Below, in pieces: positions 1-11,130 of a stretch of DNA of 64,000 nt. The translations under genes were made by a program, and so were the position numbers. The stretch is from Pseudoips prasinana. Its lineage: Eukaryota; Arthropoda; Insecta; Lepidoptera; Nolidae. Within the stretch, counting starts at the first letter, position 1; the number at the start of each line of letters is the position of its first letter. The stretch covers positions 18,308,001 to 18,372,000 of the forward strand of contig OX621244.1 in NCBI GenBank assembly GCA_951640165.1, given 5' to 3'. The notes under the pieces are model-generated. The model searched no databases, was not told the DNA's origin, and worked only from the letters and a program-made list of their open reading frames with translations.

Positions 1-227
1 CAGAGGGTATTCAAATAGGTACAACTTGAATTATGCCATATCTCGTCTAAGTTTAGTTACTGAGCTTAGTCTATTCAATTTATAGACTTCTTAATTGAGT
101 AGCTAATAGGAGACTATCTGGATACCAATGTCATACCACTAATTGATAGTTAATATTAATCTATATTATTTACTGCTTTATTAAGTATTTAAGTATACGT
201 ATTTCTCGATAGTTTCCTCAATATGTA

Positions 228-325
228 CAGACGCTGGTGCACATTCAGCTACCCCAATTTGTCAAATATCTTTCATAGATTTTCTACTTTCTCACAAAAG
301 CATAAAGTTCACTTTCAATTGGGGA
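228..325. mobile_element. Truncated fold-back MITE (mariner-type, TA target)
   Basis: It begins after a TA at 226-227 with CAGACGCTGG, continues with the family block CTACCCCAATTTGTCAAAT, then the internal part and AAAGTTCACTTTCAATTGGGG. The second inverted repeat is missing, so this is a one-ended copy. Its interior is reversed relative to the copies at 1284 and 5609. Confidence 0.75.
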
Positions 326-496
326 AAGGTCATGGCCCATGATCCGACCCGATTCAAAAATGATTTTGTACAAAAACGAAAATGATGGCAAATAATGCAG
401 GCATAACCCACTGTTCATTATATGTAAAAAGAAAAAAATAATTCAATGGAGAGATCTTGCAGTAGACCGATCAAAATTGGATAATAATTAGCTGCA

Positions 497-815
497 CCAG
501 TGGTTTCGCCCGTCTCTAAATTATTTTATCCCATGGAAATATGTCACTGGGATAAAAAGTTTACTATGTCCGTCTACAAATCTAATATGTATATAAGATA
601 TATTTTTTTGTCTATTCATAGGAATTTGACATGACATGATAGATAAAAAATAATTAAATAATGTATTTTCTTAATCTATGCTATGCACCTAAGGTATTAA
701 ACAAACACTCATTCTTTACATGTATATCTCTACGGGGCAAGCAATTTAACCAAAATCGGTTCAGTAGTTTAGACTTGAAAATTAAACAAGCAGACTTACT
801 TTGCCATTGTTTTGT
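497..815. repeat. Degraded dispersed repeat
   Basis: Pieces such as GGTTTCGCCCGTC, GGGATAAAAAG and AAAATCGGTTCAGTAGTTT resemble the body of common lepidopteran non-autonomous repeats. Termini cannot be defined. The rest of 326-1080 shows nothing I recognise. Confidence 0.35.
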
Positions 816-1080
816 TAAATAAAAATATCATCATGACACTTATATAGCAAACTCGTTCGGTCAGGTAATAAATAACACGTATATTGCTGTCTCGGTCTCA
901 CCCGAGCTTTGTTGCGGTCGCGCAATAATACAATGTATTATATTTTATTTCATGATCCCCATCGGCCACAGTAATGCACCACTTACCATTGAAAAGTATA
1001 ATCATTTGTCTTTGATTCCCCCCATACTTCATTTCTGTACGCCGTAGGTATATTTTTCATACTAAATGGGCCATTACCTT

Positions 1081-1115
1081 TGACTGATTGGGGTAGCTTG
1101 ATATGCTGGCGTCTG
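1081..1115. mobile_element. Single terminal repeat of the fold-back MITE
   Basis: GATTGGGGTAGCTTGATATG is followed by CTGGCGTCTG and then TA. This matches the right end of the copies at 1284-1417 and 5609-5738. The left half is absent. Confidence 0.65.
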
Positions 1116-1283
1116 TACTACAACCAGGGCATGGGTTTAAATTTAAAAACAATTTTAAATATTATATAATGTCAATTCAGTCCTGCATTTTGCGTTCATT
1201 GGCCAATATCTAGTCACAATTTTGGTGAATCTGTGGACATTAACGCCATGTTTACATATATTACATAAAAACTTGAATATATA

Positions 1284-1417
1284 CAGACGCCAGCACTTCA
1301 AGCTACCTCGATCTGTCAAATTTCCCCAAATGAAAGTGAACCTTTGCTTTTGTAATAAAGTTGAAAATCTATAAAAGAAATTTGACAGATATGGGTAGCT
1401 GGATGTGCTGGCGTCTG
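1284..1417. mobile_element. Complete fold-back MITE (mariner-type, TA duplication)
   Basis: About 45-bp inverted repeats open with CAGACGCCAGC and close with GCTGGCGTCTG. TA flanks at 1282-1283 and 1418-1419 fit a Tc1/mariner-type duplication. The interior carries AAAGTGAACCTTTGC. There is no coding capacity, so it would depend on a transposase encoded elsewhere. A short open frame crossing it is not a gene. Confidence 0.85.
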
Positions 1418-1673
1418 TACTTACCTAAATTTGAGGACAGGATTAGCTCTGCCTTAGTTACTTTCTTGTGCCTTATAAAATACTCTAGTAACAAATGGAT
1501 CAAGTTTAGTGCTTATTTTATTGGTAAATCTAGAAAACTTACAGCTAAGTAAACATTAACAAGATTGTATAGTTTATGTTAATTATATAATATAAGTTTT
1601 CACTTATTGCTAGTTTATGGCAGTAATGATATCCCTTAGTGGTCATGAACCATCATTATATCATTAATACTCG

Positions 1674-1699
1674 TATAATAATAATAATAATAATAATAT
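1674..1699. repeat. (ATA)n microsatellite
   Basis: A short uninterrupted run of ATA/TAA trinucleotides. Confidence 0.9.
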
Positions 1700-1734
1700 A
1701 TACGTATTTATAGATAAATTTATGAAAAAAAAAT

Positions 1735-2560
1735 TGTTACACAATATTCTTTTGTCCAATTCGGTGGCGATTTTCTTACATAACTTTTTAACTCCTATCA
1801 TCGGAAGTCCGAAAATTTTTCTCATATCATTTCAAGCTATAATGATCGTTATTCATAAAAAATATTGCAACTAAAGATTACAAAACATAATCATTTAAAT
1901 TCATAATATCATAAATCATACACTTTGTTTTTAATAATATTTGTTTTCATATTTTTGTTTATACTAATAATCGAAATTCATAATCATTCGAATACATAAC
2001 AATGATAATCGTAAACGTGTTTTATCCTGATATTTCTTTTCATAAATTTCTTAACCATAAGTGTTTTCATTATATTCATACATTTGTTTTATACTAAATA
2101 AAATTTACAATAAAAGTAGCACAAATAAAATAGAAGGTGAAGTTAAAATGCGACTCTAGTGAAAATCTAATTGGTACCAGAAACGAGATGCTACCAGACA
2201 AGAAGGTTAGGTTAGGTTAGAACGGTGACCGCAACAACGCGCGTGCCGAGCGAGCGCAGCGAGCGTGCCGCGGCAGCGGCCAGCAAAGCGCCAGAAACTA
2301 ATCTTTGTTAGAAAATAGACAGTATTATATATATTTATTAATTAAAGCAATATGAGAATAGAATGTTATGAAGAAAAAAGTTCTGAATAAAAAATATATG
2401 ATTTCACACTTTTCTTGGTGGGAACAGTATTAATAAAAAAAATGCGATCACTAACGGTTATGAGTTCCGATGATATTAATAAAAATGTATGAATAAAAAA
2501 AGTATGAAAAACAAAATTATGAAGAGTGATGATTATGAACACAAAGCGGTAGTAAGAAAA
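1735..2560. mobile_element. Possible non-autonomous element, AT-rich arms and GC core
   Basis: The left arm (CATAA/TTCATAA motifs, ATCATCGGAAGTCCG near 1799) is loosely inverted in the right arm (GAGTTCCGATGAT near 2461, then ATGAATAAAAA motifs). The arms enclose a GC-rich core at 2221-2290 full of GAGCGAGCGCAGCGAGC, preceded by GGTTAGGTTAGGTTAG. The imperfect symmetry suggests an old inverted-repeat element. Ends and superfamily are uncertain. Confidence 0.35.
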
Positions 2561-2811
2561 AAAATACGATTAAAAATTTTATGTGAGCCAATATGGACCC
2601 GTCTAATTCAAATGTAAGGTTAACTAAAAGTATTACAAAACACATAGCAGATATGTGTAACCGCTGTGAGTCAATAAAGTTTGTTTAGTATTAAAAACTG
2701 CTTGCAATATATTTTCAAAATGTCTGCATGCGGATAGGCTGGAATGACTTGGAAGTTTATCCAATGTATTATTCTAGATGCTTTTATTGTTTCCATATTT
2801 ATATTTCTTGG

Positions 2812-3058
2812 CAGTGTAATAACGGCGGCGAATATCAGGATATCATCACCCCATCTCATCCCGTGAGGGACGTAGAAGTCGACCCGAGGGAAAATCTACC
2901 AGAGGACGGGCAGCAGCTTCCTTCTGAGCACTATGATCATCTGACTACGATCGCCAACCCGTCTGACAAGCGTGGCGATTATGGTATTTCCCCTCAAGAT
3001 GATTTTTGGGTGAGGCTTGCCCAGCTTGGGACTTCTTTCAACTGTAATGATGATGATT
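2812..3058 (+). mobile_element. Repeat A retroposon (GAT-tailed)
   Basis: It carries the family blocks CACCCCATCTCATCCCGTG, GTAGAAGTCGACCC, GAGGACGGGCAGCAGCT and GCGATCGCCAACCCGTCTG, and ends in an ATGATGATG tail. Tail and layout match the 3' part of RTE-type LINEs or SINEs that borrow them. An open frame of 132 codons crosses the repeat, but its reading is only the repeat consensus and I do not call it a gene. Confidence 0.8.
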
Positions 3059-4528
3059 TCTTAAAGGTGAAAATCATGAATTTAAATTCTACAAGTAGTA
3101 TTCTAGAACAAAGAGAACACGTATGACTGTAAACAACCATTTTCAGATTTTTATTGCATCATAAACGCCATGAACATAATGTATGATGAAAATAGACTTC
3201 TAAATATATTTTGGTGAAAAACTCTTGTTTACTCGTTCCTATTGACTCCAAACATCCATTGTTACGAAACAGTCGCTAAAAATATGATATGACGTAATTT
3301 GAACGTAAATGTAGTCGAGACAGATACAGTTTCCGTCTAACTGGCCAAATTTAGCAGAAGATGTGGATAAATAAACGATAAAAAAAAGATTGACATCTAC
3401 AAGCAAAACGCTTTTAGGTAAAGGGTTTGTCTCTAGACAAATTTTGGAAAAATAAATGTTCGAGCAAAAATTTTGGTGGCTTATGTAGCGCCTATATTTT
3501 TCTATTCTGGTTTACGGTAGTTCTGATAATAAGCGTTTCATGTGATCATGGGCGTGGTAACAAGTCAGGTGAATTGTGCGTACTTTACAAAATGCGAGAC
3601 GTAAAGTAATTTGAAAATCCATTTTTACCACATATTTGTATACCCAGGCATTCTTTTTAAACTTTAAGAACACGTGGAGGTATGTTAATTAATGGGAAAG
3701 CAATAAAAGTTATTGGTTTTTGGATTAGGGCCTGCCGCTGGTCCGTTGGGTGTCGGTCCCCTGAATTACGAGCAGTCGGCATAGTTTAAAAGTCTCATCT
3801 CAATTAAGACTTACTTCAATACATTTTTGTTTTTATTGAAAGTATTGAAAGCTACCTTCTTCATCAATTTCATTGATTCTATCAATTCAAGTAATTTACA
3901 AATACTTCATTGAATTAAAAATATCCTATGTAATAGAGTTTCAAAAAGGTAAAAATGCAGTTGACTGTTATTTAAATTTCTTTATATCTTATTTTATGGA
4001 AACGTAAAAGTGTGTAGTGAGATGGCGTGTCGTAAATCAAGCGTCGATGGACGGCCGATAGCGCTTCCGTGCGATGCGCGCGTGCGCCGCACGCACACTA
4101 GCAAGTATACAAGCGCACACGTCACTAATTTTCCTTAAAATTCGTGCCTCATACAGTGATTATTAATCAAGCGAGCTTAACGTGCCCAACACTATCATTA
4201 GAACTAAATTGACTAAATCTGACATTTGATTAAGACACGGAGTAACGGTAGTCGATCATTTTTCGTGGCCATATGTCGGCATTTAATGTCTCTTATTCAA
4301 ATTAATAAATAAATACGTAGTAATTTATTTTGGTTTATTTATTTTTTTAAAACTTATTCTTCTATAGCTGCTATAGTATAGCTTATACTAGATTGAAACA
4401 TTTGTTTGTCCACTGAAGTTAGAAAAAGGCACAAGTATCACACTCGTGGTGATTGGATACTTGGGCACAAATATAATTATTGATATATAGTTATTATATA
4501 CGTTGAAAATATGTACATACTCGTAGTA
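3059..4528. other. Unrecognised AT-rich DNA with one GC-rich patch
   Basis: No gene or repeat family is evident. At 4018-4110 a GC-rich stretch (GCGATGCGCGCGTGCGCCGC) stands out from AT-rich surroundings and could be regulatory. A second patch lies at 3728-3785. Confidence 0.4.
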
Positions 4529-4605
4529 TCCAGCGGTTTCCAGTGACCCGCACAAGATCATCGGTTTATCTTGTAGGGGGCCTGTCCACGCTACGTCTCC
4601 CAGTA
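4529..4605 (-). mobile_element. RTE LINE fragment
   Basis: The segment with CAGTGACCCGCACAAGATCA and CTTGTAGGGGGCCTGTCCAC matches the last coding stretch of the RTE LINE at 18340-18727, same orientation. It lacks the 3' tail. On the minus strand it would encode part of the 'RSPTRWTDDLVRVAG' block. Confidence 0.7.
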
Positions 4606-4671
4606 CGTGGTCGCCATAAAAAGATAAAGAAATATGATTTGTTTTTAAATAAAGCATAAAATACACAGAAA

Positions 4672-4790
4672 ACATCCAGACAAAGACTGATAGACATGTT
4701 CATGAAGACAAATATTTGTCTTATGCGAGGATCGAATCCGCAACCTTTGGATCACAAAGCAGGTCAAGTACCAACTGACTCACGACAAAG
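4672..4790 (-). mobile_element. tRNA-headed SINE fragment
   Basis: On the minus strand it shows a B-box-like GGATTCGATCC, then ATATTTGTCTTCATGAACAT and GTCTATCAGTC. These correspond to the head and body of the SINE-C group. The A-box side is diverged and the 3' half is absent. Confidence 0.55.
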
Positions 4791-4835
4791 GAGTACCTAC
4801 AAATGAGAATATGGGTTCTATTATAACTTTTCATT

Positions 4836-5608
4836 TTTTTATATAATAGGATGGCAAACGAGCAAGTGGGTCACCTGATGGTAAGTGATCACCGCCGCCC
4901 ATGGACACTCGCAACACATGAGGAGCTGCAAGTGCGTTGCCGGCCTTTAAGAAAAGAATAGGCTCGCTTCTTGAAGGTTGCCATGTCATACCGGATCGGA
5001 AATACTTCCGCAGCTAATTGATTCCACAGAGCGGTAGTGCGTGGCAAAAAGTTTCTTGTGAAACGCACAATATTAAATGACCATTCATCCAGGTGATAAG
5101 GATGAAATTTCCACTTTTGGCGAGAGGGTCTGTGGCGGAATGTGGCGGCAGGTATAAGCTCGAACAATTCCTCTGAACACTCCCCGTGATAAATGCGGTA
5201 AAGGACACATAGAGACGCCACGTCTCTCCGCAGGGTAAGAGGATCAAGCCAAATAGTGGGACTCCCGTCGTCAACGACCATTCGAGCTGCACGATGTTGT
5301 ATGCGATCAAAAGGAAGAAGTTGATACTGTGGTGCCCCGGCCCAGAGATGGCAGCAGTATTCCAAATGCGGCCGTACTTGCGCTTTATATAATTGGAGGC
5401 AATGGACCCATGTAAAGTATCGCCTAGCTCTGCGAAGGACACCCAGCTTTTTGGAGGTCAATTTGGCCTTGTCTTCCAGATGACCGCAAAATTTGACATC
5501 TCTCTCGATGTCGACGCCGAGAATCCCTACTTTCGGCTTGATATCCAGGGGAGTGCCCTGAAATTGAGGAGGTATGGCAATGGGAGCTTTTTTGACAGTG
5601 AACTTGTA
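4836..5608 (-). pseudogene. 5'-truncated Jockey-like LINE, reverse transcriptase C-terminus
   Basis: Reading leftward from 5608, the frame gives [16 protein letters not shown], then [61 protein letters not shown] and [16 protein letters not shown], ending SVHGRR and a stop near 4889. This is the region after the catalytic YADD motif in Jockey-like non-LTR retrotransposons. The catalytic core and endonuclease are missing, so it is a dead 5' truncation. The 3' UTR follows (4836-4888, GTGATCACTTACCATCAGGT on the minus strand) and ends in a short T/A-rich tail. The last 190 codons are open. A MITE abuts the broken 5' end at 5609. A second 3' tail of this family lies at 23149-23266. Confidence 0.88.
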
Positions 5609-5738
5609 CAGACGCCCATCATGCTACCCCAATCTGTCAAATTTCCTCAATTTAAAGTGAACCTTATGCTTTGGTGATAAAGTTGAAAATCTATAAAGAA
5701 ATTTGACAGATTGGGGTAGCTGGATGTGTTGGCGTCTG
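5609..5738. mobile_element. Complete fold-back MITE at the edge of a LINE
   Basis: CAGACGCCCATCATGCTACC at the left and GGATGTGTTGGCGTCTG at the right, with TA at 5607-5608 and 5739-5740. The left side is LINE coding sequence (frame YKFTVKK). The right side no longer reads as LINE, so the MITE sits at or near the LINE 5' truncation point. Confidence 0.85.
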
Positions 5739-6170
5739 TACTTTAGTATGAGTTATATATTGCTAACTTTTAGTTCCCTTATTTCAACGAAAATAACTTT
5801 ACATTGCGTTTACGATTATGTTATAGATTACAAATATTATGCAACCATTATTGCATTATACAGAACTGCCATAGATAAAATATAATTAACTATGTCTTTG
5901 ACAAGTAAATGTGTATGTTTATACACAAGTGTTGAGTAAATTTCATTTAATAGTCTTACCTCTCTTTTGTAAATAATATCAATATATAGACAAACTGCAA
6001 TTACAGTTACGTAATAGTGTTGATAAGATTACCTTGGAAAGAATTAACAAGTTGCGTATTTATCAATAAGTAAACTACTATCAGAAATATACTGTCACTC
6101 AATAGTTACATGCTGTATAAATTGTATAAATTAATTATGAGATTCGTATAGACTTCGTTTTATCTAGATA
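5739..6170. other. No recognisable feature
   Basis: AT-rich sequence without long frames or a family I recognise. Confidence 0.4.
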
Positions 6171-6405
6171 CTAGCAGTGCCCGCAGACTTCATTCCGCGT
6201 TATAAATATTTTCGTCATTGCCCCTTTGTCCCGCGTAATACTTCGGGTTAAAGTTCGGGTTAATTTGTTTTCATAGCCAGCAATCTACAATAACCCAGCT
6301 TTCTATTGGTGAAATAATTTTGAAAATCGGTTTAGTAGATCCAGAGATTACCCCTTACAACGTCACAAACTCACAAACGTTACCTCTATATAATATTAGT
6401 ATAGA
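6171..6405 (-). mobile_element. Small Helitron-type element
   Basis: On the minus strand it starts TCTATACTAATATTATATAG and ends GCGGGCACTGCTAG. A at 6170 and T at 6406 fit the A/T insertion rule of Helitrons. The body has AAAATCGGTTTAGTAGATCC and ACAAACTCACAAACGT. It is non-autonomous, with no Rep/helicase coding. Confidence 0.75.
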
Positions 6406-7367
6406 TTATCATTTAGCAATCTACATAAGGCATGCCACAAACTTGAGAGCATACTATCTTTTGCTCATAATCCCAAGTGTTCCATAGCAGACTTTGTAAA
6501 TTGAAAATTAATTAATGTACATTACACAGTTCATAGTAAAGACGATATTCATAATCAACATTATAAATAGAAAATTATTAACACCGACTGGAGGCGTGAG
6601 AAGAAAGGTTTTGTAATAAGCCAATTTAAATGAATTTAGATATTAATACGAAACTAAACGTATAGCACACGTCGGTATCGTGTCGCAAGCTATTAACTAG
6701 CGCGATTCAATTCTACCTTCGGTTAATATGCGCATAACTAATTAGATACTATTAAACCAATTTGTTTACAGCGATAAACCTTCTCTGTTTATATATTTTC
6801 AAGTCTCTTTAGAAATCTTTCAAAGGGCAGGAACCAGCAATATGTATGCTCTATGTCCTCATTTTCCTATAGATGTAGTTTGTCACAGGAGGAAAGTATG
6901 ATTCGATATAACTTGAATACGACTTAACATTATCAACCTATATGCAAGAAAAATTTGATGTAATTGACATTAACGCTTTTGTTAAGATAATTATTGCTGT
7001 ATTTCTAATTGTTATACAAAATGAATTGCTTCCTTTCCATATTATTTATCTAATATTTCAGCCAAGAACTTGGCATGCTTCAGCACTGTACTGTTGAATG
7101 TAACAAATAATGTCCATACTATTTCTACTGACGCACTGTAAACTTTTGTATATATCGCATTCAAATTGCAATAATATTCAGAATTATTTGAATTTTAATT
7201 AAATCCTCTCACAATAGAGAATTTCTCTTGCATAATGGCAAATTCTAATCACAATTCTATTGCGACTTTCAGTGATAAGAAAGATTCAGATATAGTCATT
7301 AAACATTGTGAACCCATCAAACATACATGATAATGTTAATAAATATGGTAAATAAAATTGTATCAAC
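6406..7367. other. No recognisable feature
   Basis: AT-rich DNA. I see no gene and no clear repeat boundary. The last part may be upstream sequence of the decayed LINE that follows. Confidence 0.35.
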
Positions 7368-8455
7368 CTGGTACACCAAAATATTCAAGGTTTGATGGGA
7401 AAAGAGATTAGAGTAGAACTAGTAGCCAGATTAGCTAAAACTGGAGCTGCTTTGAATTGTTACAACATAGACATTTTATGTTTAACTGAGCAGAAAATTA
7501 CACCACTACGGTATTAGGAAAAAGGCTCTCAAAATCTGACTTCTTACTTGGGCAATAGAATTCAGAAGCTCGAAATAAATAATAAAATATCATTATTCAT
7601 GATTTAATACCAATAATCTTGTGCTCAATGATAAAAAATTAAAGGCATCAAATTCAGTGTGAAACAGGTGACAACCAACGTACAACTTAATGGAGCTGGG
7701 TTGGCCCCTGTTGAGACAATTGTGTTCTTGGGTATCAAAACTGACTCAAAACTATAATGGAGCCTATGAAAAGAAAAACTGTAAGGAAAATTAAGTTCTG
7801 CAGCATATGCAGTTAAAATTATTATACGGCTCAATGATGCTTGTTGGCGTGGTTGGTAAATGTTTGTTTTTCCCGCCGCAGGTTGTGGGTTCGATTCCCA
7901 CTCAGGACAGATATTTGTGTACATGTCTGTTTGTCCTGAGTCTGGGTTATCTGGTTTCCAAAGTGTAAGCTCTTCTCAGTTTGGCACCAGATTGCCATGT
8001 GTGAATAATGTCCCAGGATATTATTATGATGTTGACACAGCTAGAATAGTGAATTTAACTTATTTTTATAGAATTATGTCGTATGTTAACACCATATTTA
8101 ATATTAATTATGCAAAGAAAAATGTAAACTGTAAAAGCTATATATAAGAGAGATCCGAGAGGTCCGAGAGAGTCATTAAAAGAAAAGCTCAAAGAGGTTA
8201 ACACTCTAATATATAAAATAATATACATTTATCAAAATCTACCATATGTGCATAAAATATAGATTCCTTCTGTAAAAGGATATACATAATAGAAATACTA
8301 GGTATGTGCATAATCTTACATTATTACATACTACCCGTCTCCATAAAATATATAACTATTTTATGGGGCAATGTATAAGATTCTATAACAAACTTGTCTA
8401 TAAATAAGTTTAAAAGAATTTTTAAAGAGCATATTACCATATTTCTTATTATTTA
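7368..8455 (+). pseudogene. Decayed LINE: endonuclease start, RT tail, split by a SINE
   Basis: Three pieces read as one retrotransposon ORF2. At 7368-7517 the frame gives LVHQNIQGLMGKEIRVEL, then NIDILCLTEQKI and a stop; this is the start of an apurinic-type endonuclease domain (HQN...DILCLTE). At 7647-7760 it gives IKFSVKQVTTNVQLNGAG then VETIVFLGIKTDSKL, stop; this is the post-catalytic part of the RT. AAYAVKIIIRLND follows, is interrupted by a SINE, and resumes as DVDTARIVNLTYFYRIMSY. A last piece near 8360-8440 gives NLSINKFKRIFKEH. The catalytic core is deleted and several stops and frameshifts are present. Clade is uncertain, Jockey/CR1-like at best. Confidence 0.75.
7840..8025 (+). 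mobile_element. SINE-C copy inserted in the LINE
   Basis: A-box-like GGCGTGGTTGG, B-box GGTTCGATTCC, then GACAGATATTTGTGTACATG, CTGTTTGTCCTGAGTCTGG, and the 3' block GTGTGAATAATGTCCCAGGA. ATGATG at 7834-7839 and 8026-8031 is the likely target duplication. Removing the SINE rejoins the LINE frame (RLND/DVDTARIV). It is tRNA-derived in structure, not a functional tRNA gene. Confidence 0.88.
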
Positions 8456-8458
8456 AGT

Positions 8459-8681
8459 GACGCTGTGTGGTGACGGCATAGAATATGATCACCCCATCTC
8501 ATTCCGTGAATCGTAGAAATCGTCCGAGGCAATACCTACCTACCATAGAACGGCACCGTTTTTACTGTGAAGTATTACCATCAAAGCGATCGCCAAACCG
8601 ACTACCTAGCGTGGTTCTTTAGGGAGGCTTTTGTCCAGCAGTGGAACAGTGGACGTACATTGGCTGACATGATGATGATGA
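8459..8681 (+). mobile_element. Repeat A retroposon (GAT-tailed), diverged
   Basis: GTGTGGTGACGGCATAGAAT, CACCCCATCTCATTCCGTG, GAACGGCACCG and AAGCGATCGCCAAACCGAC, then TTTGTCCAGCAGTGG and a GATGATGATG tail. Confidence 0.75.
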
Positions 8682-9183
8682 AGTGACAACGGTCCTTGGG
8701 ATTGACTTGTTTTAAGTCAACGCACATACAAATTGTAATTGAAATTTATTTTAAAAAGAATTCCTACTGAGTTTTATGGCAGTGTTTCTCAGTAGCTGCC
8801 ACGTCACGCACTGCATGGTAGGGTAAAAAGATTCCACATAAACGTAATTTATTTCCGAAATAAATGAATTTAGAAACTGCAATTTCATTATGTATAGCTC
8901 GCAATTTTATTGCGATTACACAGTATATGTATGTCTAATTATTACAACCTCAATGCCGTCCTAAATTGCAGTTTGATGCACATTTATTTACTGATACTTA
9001 TCTATGCAGCACTTAATTAAGGTACGAATGAAAAGTAAAGTAAGAACTTCGATAGATGCAGAGTTGGATATAAATATTCATTTTAACACTTAAAAATTTA
9101 AATGTAAGGTTAATCGTGTCAGTTTAAATTCAGGCGAGGCCTGGAGAGATATACAGCAGTATCAGTAGAGATCGAATATTGAA
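8682..9183. other. No recognisable feature
   Basis: AT-rich sequence with no repeat family or gene that I can support. Confidence 0.35.
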
Positions 9184-9241
9184 TTATTGGAGATAGAGAA
9201 GATAACGCGTATGGACGCGTTATCTTCTCTATCTCCAATAA
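9184..9241. repeat. Perfect 27-bp hairpin
   Basis: TTATTGGAGATAGAGAAGAT followed by AACGCGT is repeated exactly in inverse orientation around a 4-base loop (ATGG). I see no transposon ends around it. Confidence 0.9.
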
Positions 9242-10667
9242 CGTACGATATCACTGGCACGCTACTAATTAAAAAGCAAATTGAAACGCCGCGTGTCAAG
9301 GACTATTAATTTTTACGATCGCTATCACAGCATTCACAGCTTTGGACAGTGCACAGTCGGCCACAGTCTTATAACGTGTCTCATCGCATTTATCTTTATG
9401 TATGCAACGAATAGATCGTATCTCTCAGTTCGTTAACTAATAAATTAACCATTGAAAACCCATCGCTTTTTCCATCTGTTATCTCGTAATGATAGGGTGT
9501 TGTTAAAAAATTAAGAGACGTCGTAAGATTGTCGTTAAAACTGAAGACGTTGCTCAATATTTAAATGAAAAATTAATTAAACAGACGTACAGATGATGGT
9601 ATAGAGATTAATCTTGGAGCTGTGTTATAGAATCGGTAAAGTAGTCTTAAGTCGGAGTTGCATGATGAGCGAGCGTGCGGCAACTAGGGGCAGACCACCG
9701 GGGCAGTGAGCGGTGCTTTACTTCCAACGATTTATTGTTATAAAAATAATGTATCATCGGGCGGCCGCCGCCGTACAATGCTCGTAACAAGCTCGGCTCG
9801 TGTGCTGCATTAACGGGACGACGCGACGTGCGGACCCAACGTCGCGCAACACGCCTGCTACTGTACCCAAAGCTACGCTTCAATCCATAGCATCATATAC
9901 AAACTAAATATAAATAACGGACTCGATAAACATCTTAACAATTTTAATAGAGAATAAAGGCATAATAATAGCGATTTAAAAATTCAATAAAGCTTATAAT
10001 AATAAAAGAAATTTAGGCAATATTTTATGTAAAATGTTTATTATCGTTCATCGTTGAATTATTTTAAAAGAACCATTAAATATAATATAGAACCAGGCAC
10101 GGCAGGAGATTTAAAGCCTAATTTATATTAATTTTAATTAAAATTGTTGAAGATAATAAGACAATAAGAATACAGAATAAAATTATAAATAACCAATGTC
10201 CAATTTTTTGTTCAGATTCGTAATTAGATAAGGGTTTACCCGAAATCCGATTATTTCATTTTTTTGTTTACATAAAAAGAAATAATCGGATTGATTTTTT
10301 TGCGCTTCTTTGATCTTTAACAGATTCTAATCTAAAAAGACTACCGTATTTTATAAGTTTCGCAAATTTAATAACGCTAAAAATAACCAATTAGCAAGGG
10401 ATTTAATTAATAAATAGGTGGTCTATTACCATAAATCAAATTAAAACAACCAATATAGAGAATTTAATTTTCAAATAAGATGTATTTTATTCCTGTGGCT
10501 TTGAGTATGGTCATAGCTTTAAAATACCTCTTATTACTTCCACTTATTCACATTGATGGATGTTCTAACTCAGCAGTTTTTGATCTGTAGGTAAGTGCAG
10601 TAGCTTATGATACACGCGATAACGATATTTAATCAGACTGAAGCAATTGCCTACATCTTTTTACGGA
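9242..10667. other. Mostly AT-rich; GC-rich island at about 9650-9860
   Basis: The island includes GCGGCCGCCGCCGTACAATG and GACGACGCGACGTGCG, with CGATTTATTGTTATAAAA (a homeodomain-like TTTATTG core) just before. A 78-codon minus-strand frame over the island is low-complexity and not recognised. A regulatory element is the more likely reading. The remainder shows nothing I can name. Confidence 0.35.
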
Positions 10668-11130
10668 CTAGATGTGCCCCGCGGTTTTACCCGCATTAAA
10701 TTTTATAGATTATCATGGCTCCTCCCCCGTAGGTGATAGCGTGATAATATGTAGCCTATATGTTGACCCGACCTCTAAGTAATAATCATCATCATCATAT
10801 CAGCCGAAAGACGCCCACTGCTGGACAAAGGCCTCCCCCAAAGATCTCCACAATTGCCGGTCTTGCGCTATTCGCATCGAGCAGTTTCCAGCGACCCGCA
10901 CAAGATCATCGGTTCATCTTGTCCTCTTAGTAATATTCATGCAAAATTTTAAGTAAATCCATGCTATACTTTTTGAGTTTACCCGGACATACATACAGAC
11001 ACACAGACAAAAATTCTAAAAACTATATTCTTGGCTTCCATATCGATTGTAGATCATGCCCCAAGTATACTTTAAAAAAAATATTCAATGTACAGTTTTG
11101 ACTTTCCTACGATTTTATTATATGTATAGA
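10668..11130 (-). mobile_element. Helitron-type element carrying a nested RTE tail
   Basis: On the plus strand it opens CTAG after an A at 10667 and continues GTGCCCCGCGGTTTTACCCG. It ends TTATATGTATAGA. The sister copy at 11745-12044 shows the uninterrupted form. Position 11131 is A rather than T, so the expected flank has changed or the end has eroded. Confidence 0.72.
10784..10922 (-). mobile_element. RTE LINE 3' tail nested in the Helitron, with TSD
   Basis: An ATC run (GAT tail on the minus strand), ATATCAGCCGAAAGACGCC, CACTGCTGGACAAAGGCCTC and CACAAGATCATCGG are the last coding and 3' part of the RTE family seen at 18340. CCTCTAAGTAAT (10772-10783) and CCTCTTAGTAAT (10923-10934) flank it as a 12-bp duplication with one mismatch. 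Confidence 0.88.

Noticed and set aside
2205..2221. Interstitial telomere array (TTAGG)n
   Set aside because: Fewer than three full units. Such runs are common within lepidopteran repeats.
2728..3126. 132-codon open frame
   Set aside because: It lies over a repeat A copy and its translation is just the repeat consensus, similar at 44277-44462.
5014..5442. 142-codon minus-strand frame
   Set aside because: Shadow of the Jockey-like RT frame in another phase.
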